NCBI GenBank assembly: GCA_003452935.1
Contig: DMMY01000011.1
Span: 24,512-88,511, forward strand
Length of the DNA: 64,000 nucleotides
DNA from: Elusimicrobiota bacterium
GTDB taxonomy: Bacteria > Elusimicrobiota > Elusimicrobia > UBA1565 > UBA9628
Direction: 5' to 3'
Below, in pieces: positions 48,301 to 56,189 of this stretch (position 1 is its first letter; the number at the start of each line of letters is the position of its first letter). A program made the translations under genes and the position numbers. The notes beneath the pieces were generated by a model. That model was given only the letters and a program-made list of their open reading frames with translations, did not search any database and was not told where the DNA came from.

Positions 48301-51255
48301 CAGCGCCTAACCTTGCCCGGAGGAGTTCGACTGCTCGACGTGCCGGTCACCGAAGACCACAAAGGCGGCTTCACGGTGCGCTGGTTCGGGGCGCGCGACT
48401 TCAAAATCCGATGCGGCCAGGCCAACATCGATGTTCCTTGGAAGGACCGCGAACTCTCCGTCAAGATCGATTATGACAAGGTCATCAAGCCCGGCCAAAA
48501 AGTGTCCTGGACCGTTTCCGTCAAGGACAACGCGCGAAACCCGGTCGACGGCGAGGCCGCGGTGCGCGTCTTTGACCGTTCCCTGGAATACTATGCGTCG
48601 GCAGCCAAGTCGTGGCTGGCCGCGCTTTATGGCGCAAGAAGCCTGCCTGCAAACGCGCAAGGCTCGCTCTTCCGACCGAATGTCCATCAAATTCCAGTGG
48701 AAGAGGGCTGGATCAAGAAGATGCTGGACCTATTCCATGCGGCCGTCAGCGAACCCCAGCCGCCGACGCTGCGCCTGTGCCGCGGCCGCGTTCCCCGCCG
48801 GCGGGGTCCACGATTCCTGGCCGAAGGCGGAGAATTCTCGGTTCAATCCGAAGCGGCCAGCGTCTTGGCCGATGGCGGCTCCGCGCCCCAGGCTTTGGCG
48901 AAAAGCCTGGCGGAGGCCGCGCCTCCCGCGCCCCAGGCCGTGGCTGACACGAGCGTCAAGGAGTCGCCCGAGACGGCGCGCTCGGACTTCTCGGAGACCG
49001 CGTGCTTCGAGCCGCAGCTCAAGATCGCCGGCGGCAAAGGCCTCGTCTCTTTCCAGGCTCCGGAACAACTTACGAGCTGGAAAATCCAAGCCTCGGTCAT
49101 CACCCGCGACGTCAAGCGCGGCATTCTCTCGGCCGAGGCCGTGACGCGAAAGGATTTGATGGTGCGCGTGGATATGCCCCGCTTCTACCGCGAAGGCGAC
49201 CAAGGCGAAATCAAGGCCGTGGTCCACAATGGAACCGGATCCGAAATCTCCGGCGAGGCGACGCTCTCCGTCACGGAAGACGGCAAGCCCGCGGCCGAAA
49301 AACTGGGTCTCAAGAACCTCTCTCGGAGCTTCACCGTCAAGCCGCACGGCCTCTCCCCCCTGACCTGGACCCTGAGCGCCCCGATCGGTCAGACTTCCTT
49401 CAAGGTCCGCGCCGTCGCGCGCTCCGCGGGCATGGTCGACGCCGAGCAAAGAGATCTTCCCATCCTGCCTTCGCGCCAAAGGCTGGTCGAAACGACCCTG
49501 GTCTCCTTGGATGGGACGAGCCGGCAAATCCTCAAACTCGCGCGCTTCGCAGAGCCGGATAAGACCCGCGTCAACGAATCAATGACCTTGCAGATCGACC
49601 CCCAGCTCGCGCTTTCCATCCTCAACAGCCTGCCCTACCTGGTGCATTATCCCCACGAGTGCAGCGAGCAGGTGTTGAACCGCTACGTGCCCTTGGCCAT
49701 CGCCAACGCCTTCTACAGGAAAAATCCGAAACTGGCCGAGGCGGTCAAGAAGATACCCAAGCGAGACACCATCACCCCGGCCTGGGACCGCAACGATCCC
49801 AGGCGACTGATGAGCCTCATGGAAACCCCTTGGGAACAAATCTCCCAAGGCCGAAAGAGTAGCTGGCCCTTGATCGACATGTTCGACCCGGTCCTGGTGC
49901 GCGCGGAATTAAACGACGCCTTGGCCAAACTCCAGTCCGCCCAGAACCCGGACGGCGGCTACCCCTGGTTCCCGGGCGGACGCAGCGACCCGTACATCAC
50001 ACTGCTCATTCTATCCGGTTTTGCCGAGGCTCAAAGCTACGCGGTGGAAATACCCCTGGAAACAACGCGCCGAGCGCTGCATTACGTCAACAACGAAATA
50101 CCCAAACACCTCAAGCCCGAACCGGGCGAGGTCTCCCTGCTGCTCTACGCGGCTTATGTCGTGACATCTTACCCCAAGTCCTGGCCCGAGTCCGCGCTGG
50201 GCTACCGCTTCGCCAAGTCTTGGGCCGACTACGGCGACCGGCACGCCGACGCCATGACCGCCCTGGGCAAGGCCATGGCCGCCAGCTGCTACCGGCGGCT
50301 GGGAGAGAAAGCCAAGGGCGATCTTTATCTCGCCCGCGCCCTGGACGGGTCCAGAGAAGACCCCGTCGCGGGCGTTTACTGGACCCCGGAGAAAATCTCC
50401 TGGCTCTGGTACAACGACACCGTGGAGAAGCATGCTTTCATGCTCAGGACTCTGCTGGCCGTCAAGCCCAAGGATCCCCGCATCCCGGGCCTCGTCCAAT
50501 GGCTTCTTTTCAACCGCAAGGGCAACGAATGGAAGTCCACCAAGGCCTCGGCCGCGGCCATCTACTCCTTGCTCGACGTGCTCAAGTCCCGCGGCGCCTT
50601 GGACGCCGCGCCCCGGAACGACGAGTTTATCGTCCAGTGGGGCCCCGACCTCGAGAGCGCGACCGTGGCGCCTTGGGACTGGCTTGAAAAACCCCTGCGC
50701 TGGACGCGCGTCGCATCGGCCATCGGCCCCCGACACGGCGCGGCCCGCATCGAAAAACAGGGCCCGGGCCTGGCCTTCGCGTCGCTGACGTGGATATACA
50801 GCACTGACCAGCCGGCCCCCGCTTCCGCGCCGGGGCTTATGAATCTGGAGCGGCGCTTTTTCCTGCGCCATAAGGAAGGCCAATCGTACCGGCTCAGTCC
50901 GCTTAAGGCCGGAGACACCGTCGCGGTGGGAGACCAGATCGAAGTCCAGCTCAAACTGGAGACGCGCAGTCAATTCGAATACGTGCATCTCAAGGACCCG
51001 AAGCCCGCGGGCTTCGAGGCCGAGCAACTGCGCAGCGGCTGGAAATGGGATAATCTTTCCCGCTACGAGGAGCCGCGAGATTCCTTGACCAACTTTTTCA
51101 TGGACTGGGTTCCGCACGGGGAGTACGTGCTGCGCTACCGTCTGCGGCCCACCACGCCCGGCTCCTATCGCCTGGGCGCGGCAATCATGCAGTCCATGTA
51201 CGCTCCTGAAATATCAGCCCGCTCGGACGGCTTCTCAATCGCGGTGAGGCCCTGA
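45310..51255 (+). CDS. Giant exported alpha-2-macroglobulin-family protein with thioester motif
   Basis: 1981 aa. Signal peptide RPILLAVIFFAIPMVAGA, then a helical TPR-like region (residues about 30-110), successive macroglobulin beta domains (for example VHLETDRPVYRPGQEVRVKI), a Pro/Ala-rich bait-like segment (about 1180-1230), the SETACFEPQL block, and the thioester-type motif CSEQ (Cys1451, Gln1454; usually C-x-EQ) in HYPHECSEQVLNRYV. The alpha-alpha toroid domain follows (NPDGGYPWFPGGRSDPYIT). Bacterial macroglobulins trap proteases in the periplasm, often with PbpC; no pbpC is here. It is joined directly (TGATG) to a kinase gene. Confidence 0.88.
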   Translation: MRPILLAVIFFAIPMVAGAKTAQTSLAEVDAQFNKGLYNEALTGYESLAKSPKEEVRLKALYRAVECQALLFRYGEAAQRALSSRLPPDPVWRGRFLIQRAELAREFLRQYGLAAASDEAGDDKDIMRRTPQQWRQDAEESYLALWPLRHKLAQNPISQESYFVDLKGAQTDMAPTLWDFAALRWTDYLLTQKAVPSGQNPPFLSFIRPDYDRKFSPQDAAAAQAGAVMEESARLTGKDRAAARQEWRVRRLMIPFEHPDRVAPAPDGHAATNAAAAILKNWMDSFTEPPARAEAALKAARLLSADERYEETVALCRRTEKLWPLARVGRHCARIRTEIELPVLELTALFVPPPGKNAFKLRSRNLDFAHFRIFRLDPQEVIARGKNRPQDWSALRHPQRDLIEEYAARQPDFSWKTAISSHAPYAYSHTEASAPRLWPGIYLALASSDERFQPKSSLLSGAIVNITELFLIASAGAQGPERDFVFDPAGPKERTAPVFHFYALNALSGRPVSAEIDAFRREHRGMSGLQRLSLDIDASGMASVRESIPLIYGANSHASLDVLAKSGQSYAYPSQPVSFSHSVPQPIEVHLETDRPVYRPGQEVRVKITVLRRIPRGYKVYDGTAQVDFTARDANYQEIFRKTVKLNALGSAAVRFHIPTGRLLGNYRIQAILADFNRVFEGDSNFAVEEYKRPEFEVTVDESTGAWKFGQTAVVTGKARYYFGGPVPDAPVSYRIYREAYIPWFCWWWRGLSRGRAEVASGQVKTDSDGNFSVDFTPLPEDAALKDPWPASFHVEVESRDPGGRTIAGARSFRAGAKAYLFEISPESGFLSAGRPSQVPARLMNLNESAVSGAGEFELFQLKGRPKSHESEPSWAGYFPQMPSLENLYKEIPNNDKVAAGKLAFLADRPTRLPLGSLEPGAYRLTVRANDPWGGASEQSIILLCADKKGKLDLGLPATAIPEHASYLPGETARILLGSDHLESTQFVEIWGGEHLLQRLTLPGGVRLLDVPVTEDHKGGFTVRWFGARDFKIRCGQANIDVPWKDRELSVKIDYDKVIKPGQKVSWTVSVKDNARNPVDGEAAVRVFDRSLEYYASAAKSWLAALYGARSLPANAQGSLFRPNVHQIPVEEGWIKKMLDLFHAAVSEPQPPTLRLCRGRVPRRRGPRFLAEGGEFSVQSEAASVLADGGSAPQALAKSLAEAAPPAPQAVADTSVKESPETARSDFSETACFEPQLKIAGGKGLVSFQAPEQLTSWKIQASVITRDVKRGILSAEAVTRKDLMVRVDMPRFYREGDQGEIKAVVHNGTGSEISGEATLSVTEDGKPAAEKLGLKNLSRSFTVKPHGLSPLTWTLSAPIGQTSFKVRAVARSAGMVDAEQRDLPILPSRQRLVETTLVSLDGTSRQILKLARFAEPDKTRVNESMTLQIDPQLALSILNSLPYLVHYPHECSEQVLNRYVPLAIANAFYRKNPKLAEAVKKIPKRDTITPAWDRNDPRRLMSLMETPWEQISQGRKSSWPLIDMFDPVLVRAELNDALAKLQSAQNPDGGYPWFPGGRSDPYITLLILSGFAEAQSYAVEIPLETTRRALHYVNNEIPKHLKPEPGEVSLLLYAAYVVTSYPKSWPESALGYRFAKSWADYGDRHADAMTALGKAMAASCYRRLGEKAKGDLYLARALDGSREDPVAGVYWTPEKISWLWYNDTVEKHAFMLRTLLAVKPKDPRIPGLVQWLLFNRKGNEWKSTKASAAAIYSLLDVLKSRGALDAAPRNDEFIVQWGPDLESATVAPWDWLEKPLRWTRVASAIGPRHGAARIEKQGPGLAFASLTWIYSTDQPAPASAPGLMNLERRFFLRHKEGQSYRLSPLKAGDTVAVGDQIEVQLKLETRSQFEYVHLKDPKPAGFEAEQLRSGWKWDNLSRYEEPRDSLTNFFMDWVPHGEYVLRYRLRPTTPGSYRLGAAIMQSMYAPEISARSDGFSIAVRP

Positions 51256-53435
51256 TGACGGATCCAGCCGCAGCCGACGGGCTCTGCCGCGACTTAGAGG
51301 CGCTCTGCTCGCGTCTGCACGGCGGAGGGGGGGTCACGGAGCTGCGCCTCAGCGGTCTTTTAGCACGGATCTTCCCGGAACAAGCCGCTCAGCGCGACGT
51401 GCTCGATCCTCGGCTGGGAGTCCACACCGAGGCTTTCCTCCTGCGCCTGGTCCAGGCGGAGATCAACGCCAAGGCGGACATCGGAGTGATCGCGTTTCAT
51501 TCGGACCGCCTGGCCGAGATACGCCGACGCCAGGGCGAAGAGATCGCGCGCCAAGTGCTCAACCGCCTGGCTGATTTCATCAAACCCCGACAAAACGTAT
51601 CCGAATGGCTCGGCTGCATGGGCTCGGACAGCCTGGCCCTTATCATTCCCCAAGCTGGACTTTTGACCGCGCAGGAGCGAGGCCAGGCCCTGCATGAGGC
51701 CCTGCGCCGCAGCTCGCGCTTTCCCGTGAGCACGGGCGTCGCCCACTCCCTGGATTTCACCGGCCCGGCCGCGGGGCTGCTGCGTTTAGCGCAGCAGGCG
51801 GCCGAGGAGACGCGCCAAGCCGGCGACCGCCGCGTGCATACGCGCACCGTCCAGGGCCCCGCAGCCATGCCGGCCGCCGCGGTCCCGACCTCCGGGGAAG
51901 CCGGCCTTGCCGGCGCCAGCTTGGTCTCTCGCTATCAGAGGCTGGTCCTCCTCAATCGCATGTCTTTGGAACTCTTTTCGGACCAGCCTTTCCCAAAAGC
52001 CCTGGCCGCAGCCTGCAGCACGATCCTGGCCCTGACCGGAGCCCGCTACGTGGCCGTCTATTTCTGCGATGAACTCGGCTCCCCCTTCCTCGCGCACCGG
52101 CACGGCGACGCCCCTTTCGCCAAAGGCCAGGCACTGCGCGAGGAAAACGACATCATCCGGCGGTCGCTCGCGCAGCGGCGCATACTGACCGGCGCGGGGA
52201 CGCGCTGGGGCTGGGTCGCGGCGCCCCTTCTGCACTACCGCAAAGCCGGACCCGCCGAGGACGGCGTCTTCGTCGTGGGCTTCCCCGAGCCCCGGAGCCA
52301 GGACCCGGACCTCGACCAAACCATGCTCGAAGCCAGCCGCCTGCTGCGCAACGCGCGCCTGACCCAGACCCATCTGGAGCAGCAGAGGGTGCTGGCCGCC
52401 GTGACCGAGCAATCCGCGGACGCCATCTACATCACGGACCTGGACTCCCGGGTCATGAACTGGAACAGCGCCGCGGAAGACCTATTCCAATATTCCCGGG
52501 AAGAGGCCTTGGGCCGGGACGCGCTTTCCCTGGTCCCCAAGGACCGGCTCCCGGAGCTGGAAAGATTGAACGGCCAGGCTCTCAAGGAAGGCTGCGTCAA
52601 AAACTTCGAATCCGTACGCCTGCGCAAAGACGGCAGTCTCGTCGCCGTCGAGGGCACGTTTTTCGTTTTGCGCGACGAGAAGGGACGCCCGTTCGGCACG
52701 GTCAGGGTCTTTCGCGACATCACCAGGCGCAAAGAAGTGGACCGCATGAAATCAGAATTCGTCTCCCTGGTCAGCCACGAGCTGCGCACGCCGCTGACCG
52801 CCATTCAGGGATTCGCCGAAACCATTTTTGATTTCTGGGACGACGTGACGCCCGAGCAACGGCGCCATTACCTGAGCGTCATCCTGGCCGAGGCCAAGCG
52901 CCTGAGCAATTTGGTCACGAATTTCCTCGACATTTCCCGTCTCGAGGCCGGCGGCGTGGCGCTGCGGCCGGCCTTGGTCGGCCTTCCCGATCTCAGCCGG
53001 CGCGCCGCCGCGCTCTTCCAGGAGCATCCCAAGAACATCTCCTTCAATATCAATTTTGCTCCGGGCAGCGAGCAGGCCTGGGCCGACGAGGACCAACTCC
53101 TGCGCGTGTTTGTCAACCTCTGCGGCAACGCGGTCAAATACTCTCCGCCGGGCGGCCAGATCTCCGTCTCAGGCAGGCTCGCCGGCCAGAATATAGAGGT
53201 TTCCGTGGCAGACCAAGGCCCGGGCATCCCGCCGCGGGACCAAAAACACCTGTTCCAGAAGTTTTATCGCGTTGGCGACGAAGTGTCCCGCAAGACTCCG
53301 GGCACGGGCCTGGGCCTGGCCATCTGCAAGAGCATCATGGACAGCCACGGCGGCCGCATTTGGGTCGAAAGCCAGCCCGGCCATGGAACGGTCTTCAAGT
53401 TCGCCTTTCCCGCCCGGAGGCTGAAACCGAAATGA
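51255..53435 (+). CDS. Sensor kinase with degenerate GGDEF, GAF, PAS, HisKA and HATPase domains
   Basis: 726 aa, soluble. Residues about 55-195 follow the GGDEF fold (EINAKADIGVIAFHSDRL, ARQVLNRLADFIK), but the signature is MGSDS (122-126) instead of GGDEF, so no cyclase activity is expected. A GAF domain lies at about 225-380, PAS at about 385-490, HisKA with SLVSHELRTPLTAIQGF (His508), and an ATPase domain with NLCGNAVKYSPPGG, DQGPGIP and GTGLGLAICKSI. Starts one base inside the macroglobulin stop (TGATG) and overlaps a receiver gene by ATGA. Confidence 0.88.
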   Translation: MTDPAAADGLCRDLEALCSRLHGGGGVTELRLSGLLARIFPEQAAQRDVLDPRLGVHTEAFLLRLVQAEINAKADIGVIAFHSDRLAEIRRRQGEEIARQVLNRLADFIKPRQNVSEWLGCMGSDSLALIIPQAGLLTAQERGQALHEALRRSSRFPVSTGVAHSLDFTGPAAGLLRLAQQAAEETRQAGDRRVHTRTVQGPAAMPAAAVPTSGEAGLAGASLVSRYQRLVLLNRMSLELFSDQPFPKALAAACSTILALTGARYVAVYFCDELGSPFLAHRHGDAPFAKGQALREENDIIRRSLAQRRILTGAGTRWGWVAAPLLHYRKAGPAEDGVFVVGFPEPRSQDPDLDQTMLEASRLLRNARLTQTHLEQQRVLAAVTEQSADAIYITDLDSRVMNWNSAAEDLFQYSREEALGRDALSLVPKDRLPELERLNGQALKEGCVKNFESVRLRKDGSLVAVEGTFFVLRDEKGRPFGTVRVFRDITRRKEVDRMKSEFVSLVSHELRTPLTAIQGFAETIFDFWDDVTPEQRRHYLSVILAEAKRLSNLVTNFLDISRLEAGGVALRPALVGLPDLSRRAAALFQEHPKNISFNINFAPGSEQAWADEDQLLRVFVNLCGNAVKYSPPGGQISVSGRLAGQNIEVSVADQGPGIPPRDQKHLFQKFYRVGDEVSRKTPGTGLGLAICKSIMDSHGGRIWVESQPGHGTVFKFAFPARRLKPK

Positions 53436-53803
53436 GAGTTCTGGTCATAGACGACGAACCCTCCTTGAGCACATTGGCCGTGGAGTATCTGCGGCTCTGC
53501 GGGCACGAAGCCATGGCCTGCGCGGATGGGGAAAGCGCCTTGGAACTTCTGCGCCGGGACAGCGCTTTCGACGTCATTATCCTGGATCAACGCCTGCCGG
53601 GCTTAAGCGGCGCGGACACGTTTCGCGCCATCCGATCCGATCCAAACCTTAAGAAACTGCCGGTCATCGTGCTCTCTTCGGGTATTCAACCCGGAGCGAT
53701 TCCCGCCGACCTCTCGCAAGCCGAGGAGCACATGAGCAAACCATTCCATCCCAAAGACCTGGCCGCGGCCGTGGCGCGCTTGTCGCGCAAGGACGCGCCA
53801 TGA
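53432..53803 (+). CDS. Single-domain response regulator
   Basis: 123 aa receiver: VLVIDDEPS, VIILDQRLPGLSG (phospho-Asp), VIVLSSG and HMSKPFHPKD (Lys). Coupled by ATGA to the kinase upstream and to the exported protein downstream, so it is the evident partner of that kinase. Lack of an output domain means its effect is through another protein. Confidence 0.9.
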   Translation: MRVLVIDDEPSLSTLAVEYLRLCGHEAMACADGESALELLRRDSAFDVIILDQRLPGLSGADTFRAIRSDPNLKKLPVIVLSSGIQPGAIPADLSQAEEHMSKPFHPKDLAAAVARLSRKDAP

Positions 53804-54240
53804 ACAAAAGCCCCATACGCCTGACAACCCTGGCCTGGCTGGCCTGCTTCAGCCTCGCCTCGGCCGCCCCTGTCCGCCTGCCCATGATGCCAGTGCGCGC
53901 GGATACGACGACCTTCATAAAGCTGGACATGATCCTGCCGCGCCGGGCACACCTTGACGCCGGCGCGCCCCTGCGCTGGAGATTCGCGGAGGCCTGGGCG
54001 GGCTTTAGATTCACCAAAAGAAAAGACACGGTCGTGCGGCCCAAGCTGCCCATCCGCATACCTTTTCAGGCCGCAGCGGGCGTCACCGGAGCGCGCCTGG
54101 TCGTGGACCTGCGCTGGTGCCCGACGCCCGGCCCGCAGGCCTGCCAAGACGCGACGGCCGATTATCTCGTGGTTCTCAACGCCGGCGCGACTCAGACCGC
54201 CACCGTGGTCCCGATCGCCGTATCGGTCGAAAAACAGTAA
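53800..54240 (+). CDS. Exported protein of unknown function, end of the macroglobulin operon
   Basis: 146 aa. Signal peptide LTTLAWLACFSLASAA. The mature part looks beta-rich (RVDLRWCPTPG-like strand with two Cys, CPTPGPQACQD, probably a disulfide). No family recognised. Its ATGA overlap with the receiver gene puts it in one translational chain with macroglobulin, kinase and receiver. Confidence 0.7.
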   Translation: MNKSPIRLTTLAWLACFSLASAAPVRLPMMPVRADTTTFIKLDMILPRRAHLDAGAPLRWRFAEAWAGFRFTKRKDTVVRPKLPIRIPFQAAAGVTGARLVVDLRWCPTPGPQACQDATADYLVVLNAGATQTATVVPIAVSVEKQ

Positions 54241-54271
54241 AAAACCTTCCTGAAGCCGGACAAAAGACCGT

Positions 54272-54300
54272 TTGACTCGGGACTTCTCTTCTAGTAACAT
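54272..54300 (+). promoter_or_regulatory. Sigma-70-type promoter of the POT transporter
   Basis: TTGACT, 17-base spacer, TAACAT: identical hexamers and spacing to the tpiA promoter. Predicted start near 54307, leader about 27 nt with AAGGAAAG before the ATG. Confidence 0.65.
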
Positions 54301-54333
54301 ACGCCAACACTCATCGCAAAGGAAAGACACTCA

Positions 54334-55647
54334 ATGGATCAAACCGCCAAGGCGCCGGCAGACCTCGTAGCCCCGAACAAGCATCCGGCCGGGCTCTACG
54401 TGCTGTTCTTCACCGAGATGTGGGAACGCTTTTCCTATTACGGCATGCGCGCCATCCTCGTCTATTACATGATGAAGCAGCTCATGTTCGCCCAGGACAA
54501 GGCTTCGCACGTCTACGGCCTCTACACGGGCTGCGTGTACCTGACGCCTTTCTTCGGCGGCATGATCGCGGACCGCTGGCTGGGGCAGCGCAAGGCCGTC
54601 GTCGTGGGAGGCGTGCTCATGGCCATCGGCGAGTTCATGCTCATGTCCCAGGGCCTCTTCGTGCCCGCGCTGATCATGCTCATCATAGGCAACGGCTTCT
54701 TTAAGCCCAACATCTCCACCCAGGTGGGCAATCTCTACGCCGCGGGCGACCATCGCCGCGACCGCGCCTTCAGCATCTTCTACGTGGGCATCAACGTGGG
54801 GGCCTTCTTCTCGCCTTTCATCTGCGGCACCCTGGGCGAGAAGCTGGGCTGGAAATGGGGCTTTTGCGCCGCAGGCATCGGCATGCTGGCCGGCCTGTGC
54901 CTGTATCTTTGGGGACAGAAGTACCTGGCCCCGGACAATGTGATGAAGCGGACGGCCGCGGCCAAGCCGGCCGAACCCCTGACTCCGGACGAGTGGAAAA
55001 AGATCGGCGCCCTGGTCGTCCTCTGCCTGCTCAACATCGTGTTCTGGGGGACTTACGAGCAGCAAGGCAATACCCTGGCTCTGTGGGTGGACTCCAACAC
55101 CAACCGCATGATCTTCGGCTGGGAAATGCCCGCCACCTGGTACCAGGCCTTCAATCCGGCCATGATCTTCCTCTTCACGCCCGTGGTCCTGGCCTTCTGG
55201 GCATGGCAGGACAAGCGCAAGAGCGAACCGTCGAGCATAGCCAAAATGGCGCTGGGCTGCATGCTCCTGGGGCTTTCCTTCCTGCTGCTCATCCCTTCGG
55301 CGCGGACCGTGGCCGCGGGCGGCAAGGCCAGTCTTCTGCCCTTGACCGTGTGCACCTTGGTCTTCACCATCGGCGAGCTTTATCTCTCTCCGGTCGGGCT
55401 TTCCCTGGTGACCAAGCTGGCCCCGCCGCGCATGGTCTCCATGCTCATGGGAATGTGGTTCTTGTCGAGCTTCTTCGGCAACTATCTCTGCGGCACCATC
55501 GGCACTTTCTGGGAAAAGATGTCCCATGAAAGCTTCTTCATCATGCTCACGGCCCTGGCCTGCGGCGCCGGCACGTGCATGTTCATCCTCATCAAGCCCT
55601 TGAAGAAAGCCATCGGCCACGGCCATGAGGAGGCTGTCGACGTTTGA
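54334..55647 (+). CDS. Proton-dependent oligopeptide (POT/PTR2) transporter
   Basis: 437 aa MFS protein with about 12-14 membrane helices. The POT signature ExxERxxYYG appears as FFTEMWERFSYYGMRAIL, with FFGGMIADRWLGQRK and the second PTR signature region NGFFKPNISTQVG. Imports di- and tripeptides with protons across the inner membrane. Own promoter and terminator, so a single-gene unit. Confidence 0.93.
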   Translation: MDQTAKAPADLVAPNKHPAGLYVLFFTEMWERFSYYGMRAILVYYMMKQLMFAQDKASHVYGLYTGCVYLTPFFGGMIADRWLGQRKAVVVGGVLMAIGEFMLMSQGLFVPALIMLIIGNGFFKPNISTQVGNLYAAGDHRRDRAFSIFYVGINVGAFFSPFICGTLGEKLGWKWGFCAAGIGMLAGLCLYLWGQKYLAPDNVMKRTAAAKPAEPLTPDEWKKIGALVVLCLLNIVFWGTYEQQGNTLALWVDSNTNRMIFGWEMPATWYQAFNPAMIFLFTPVVLAFWAWQDKRKSEPSSIAKMALGCMLLGLSFLLLIPSARTVAAGGKASLLPLTVCTLVFTIGELYLSPVGLSLVTKLAPPRMVSMLMGMWFLSSFFGNYLCGTIGTFWEKMSHESFFIMLTALACGAGTCMFILIKPLKKAIGHGHEEAVDV

Positions 55648-55666
55648 CGGCGCCCCTGTTCCTCTT

Positions 55667-55704
55667 AAAAAGAGAGAGCCCCGCGCGCGGGGCTCTCTCT
55701 TTTT
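55667..55704. terminator. Perfect 19-bp bidirectional terminator
   Basis: Arms 55667-55685 and 55686-55704 are exact reverse complements with a GC core (AGAGAGCCCCGCG) flanked by A5 and T5, so a U-tract follows the stem on either strand. It ends the POT transporter (plus) and the small exported protein gene (minus). Confidence 0.93.
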
Positions 55705-55717
55705 CAAACGTCCGGAT

Positions 55718-56077
55718 TTATTTTGTCTCTTCCGCTTGCGGCGCTTCCGCCTGGCCCGCCTCTTGCTCCGCGGCCGGGGCGCTGACGCTCTCTTGAGCCG
55801 GCGGCGGCGCGGGCCTTGATGGCTTGGCGGCCGGCTTCTTTTTCACGGCCTTCTTGGACGCCGGCGGGATGGGATTGCCCTTCTCGTCAAACTTATAACT
55901 CCGGGGCTGCGCAGGGGTGAGCACCCGATAGGATTTATACTTCGACTTCTCATAATCGTATTCCTTCTTGACGGCCTTCTTGCTCTTGGCCTTGCCCGCA
56001 GCCATGGCCGCAGGAGCCGCGGTTGCGGCCACAAACGCAAGCGCCATTATCACGCAGACAATTCGAGATGACTTCAT
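55718..56077 (-). CDS. Small exported Lys/Pro/Ala-rich protein
   Basis: 119 aa. Signal peptide SSRIVCVIMALAFVAATAA (cleavage near AMA). The mature part is highly basic (AGKAKSKKAVKKEYDYEKSK), then Pro/Ala/Glu-rich low complexity. No domain; it could bind peptidoglycan, polyphosphate or nucleic acid, but that is a guess. The ATG at 56077 is chosen over 56101 because TATACT lies exactly 7 nt upstream and the signal peptide begins there. Confidence 0.65.
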   Translation of the reverse strand: MKSSRIVCVIMALAFVAATAAPAAMAAGKAKSKKAVKKEYDYEKSKYKSYRVLTPAQPRSYKFDEKGNPIPPASKKAVKKKPAAKPSRPAPPPAQESVSAPAAEQEAGQAEAPQAEETK

Positions 56078-56084
56078 AGGAATT

Positions 56085-56114
56085 AGTATAGACTTCTCCA
56101 TGTTACGGATTCAA
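56085..56114 (-). promoter_or_regulatory. Promoter of the small exported protein, leaderless
   Basis: TTGAAT (56114-56109), 18-base spacer, TATACT (56090-56085), then 7 nt to the ATG at 56077. No Shine-Dalgarno. Confidence 0.6.
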
Positions 56115-56119
56115 GCAGC

Positions 56120-56170
56120 GCGCGGCGCCGTAAGGCGCCGCGCCACCCGCGCCCCCTATGAGGGGGCGCG
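56120..56170 (-). terminator. Two tandem GC hairpins after the three-gene operon
   Basis: Hairpin A: 56120-56129 with 56134-56143 (10 bp, GTAA loop). Hairpin B: 56148-56157 with 56161-56170 (10 bp, 3-nt loop). Both are perfect. They follow the stop at 56190 on the minus strand but lack T-runs, so they may act as barriers to exonucleases or as weak terminators. Confidence 0.45.
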
Positions 56171-56189
56171 GGATCCGTCGGGGTGGCCA

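Noticed and set aside
54331..55707. 458-aa open frame antisense to the POT transporter
   Set aside because: His/Glu/Gly-rich composition is a mirror of the membrane protein codons; it begins inside the bidirectional terminator. Shadow frame.
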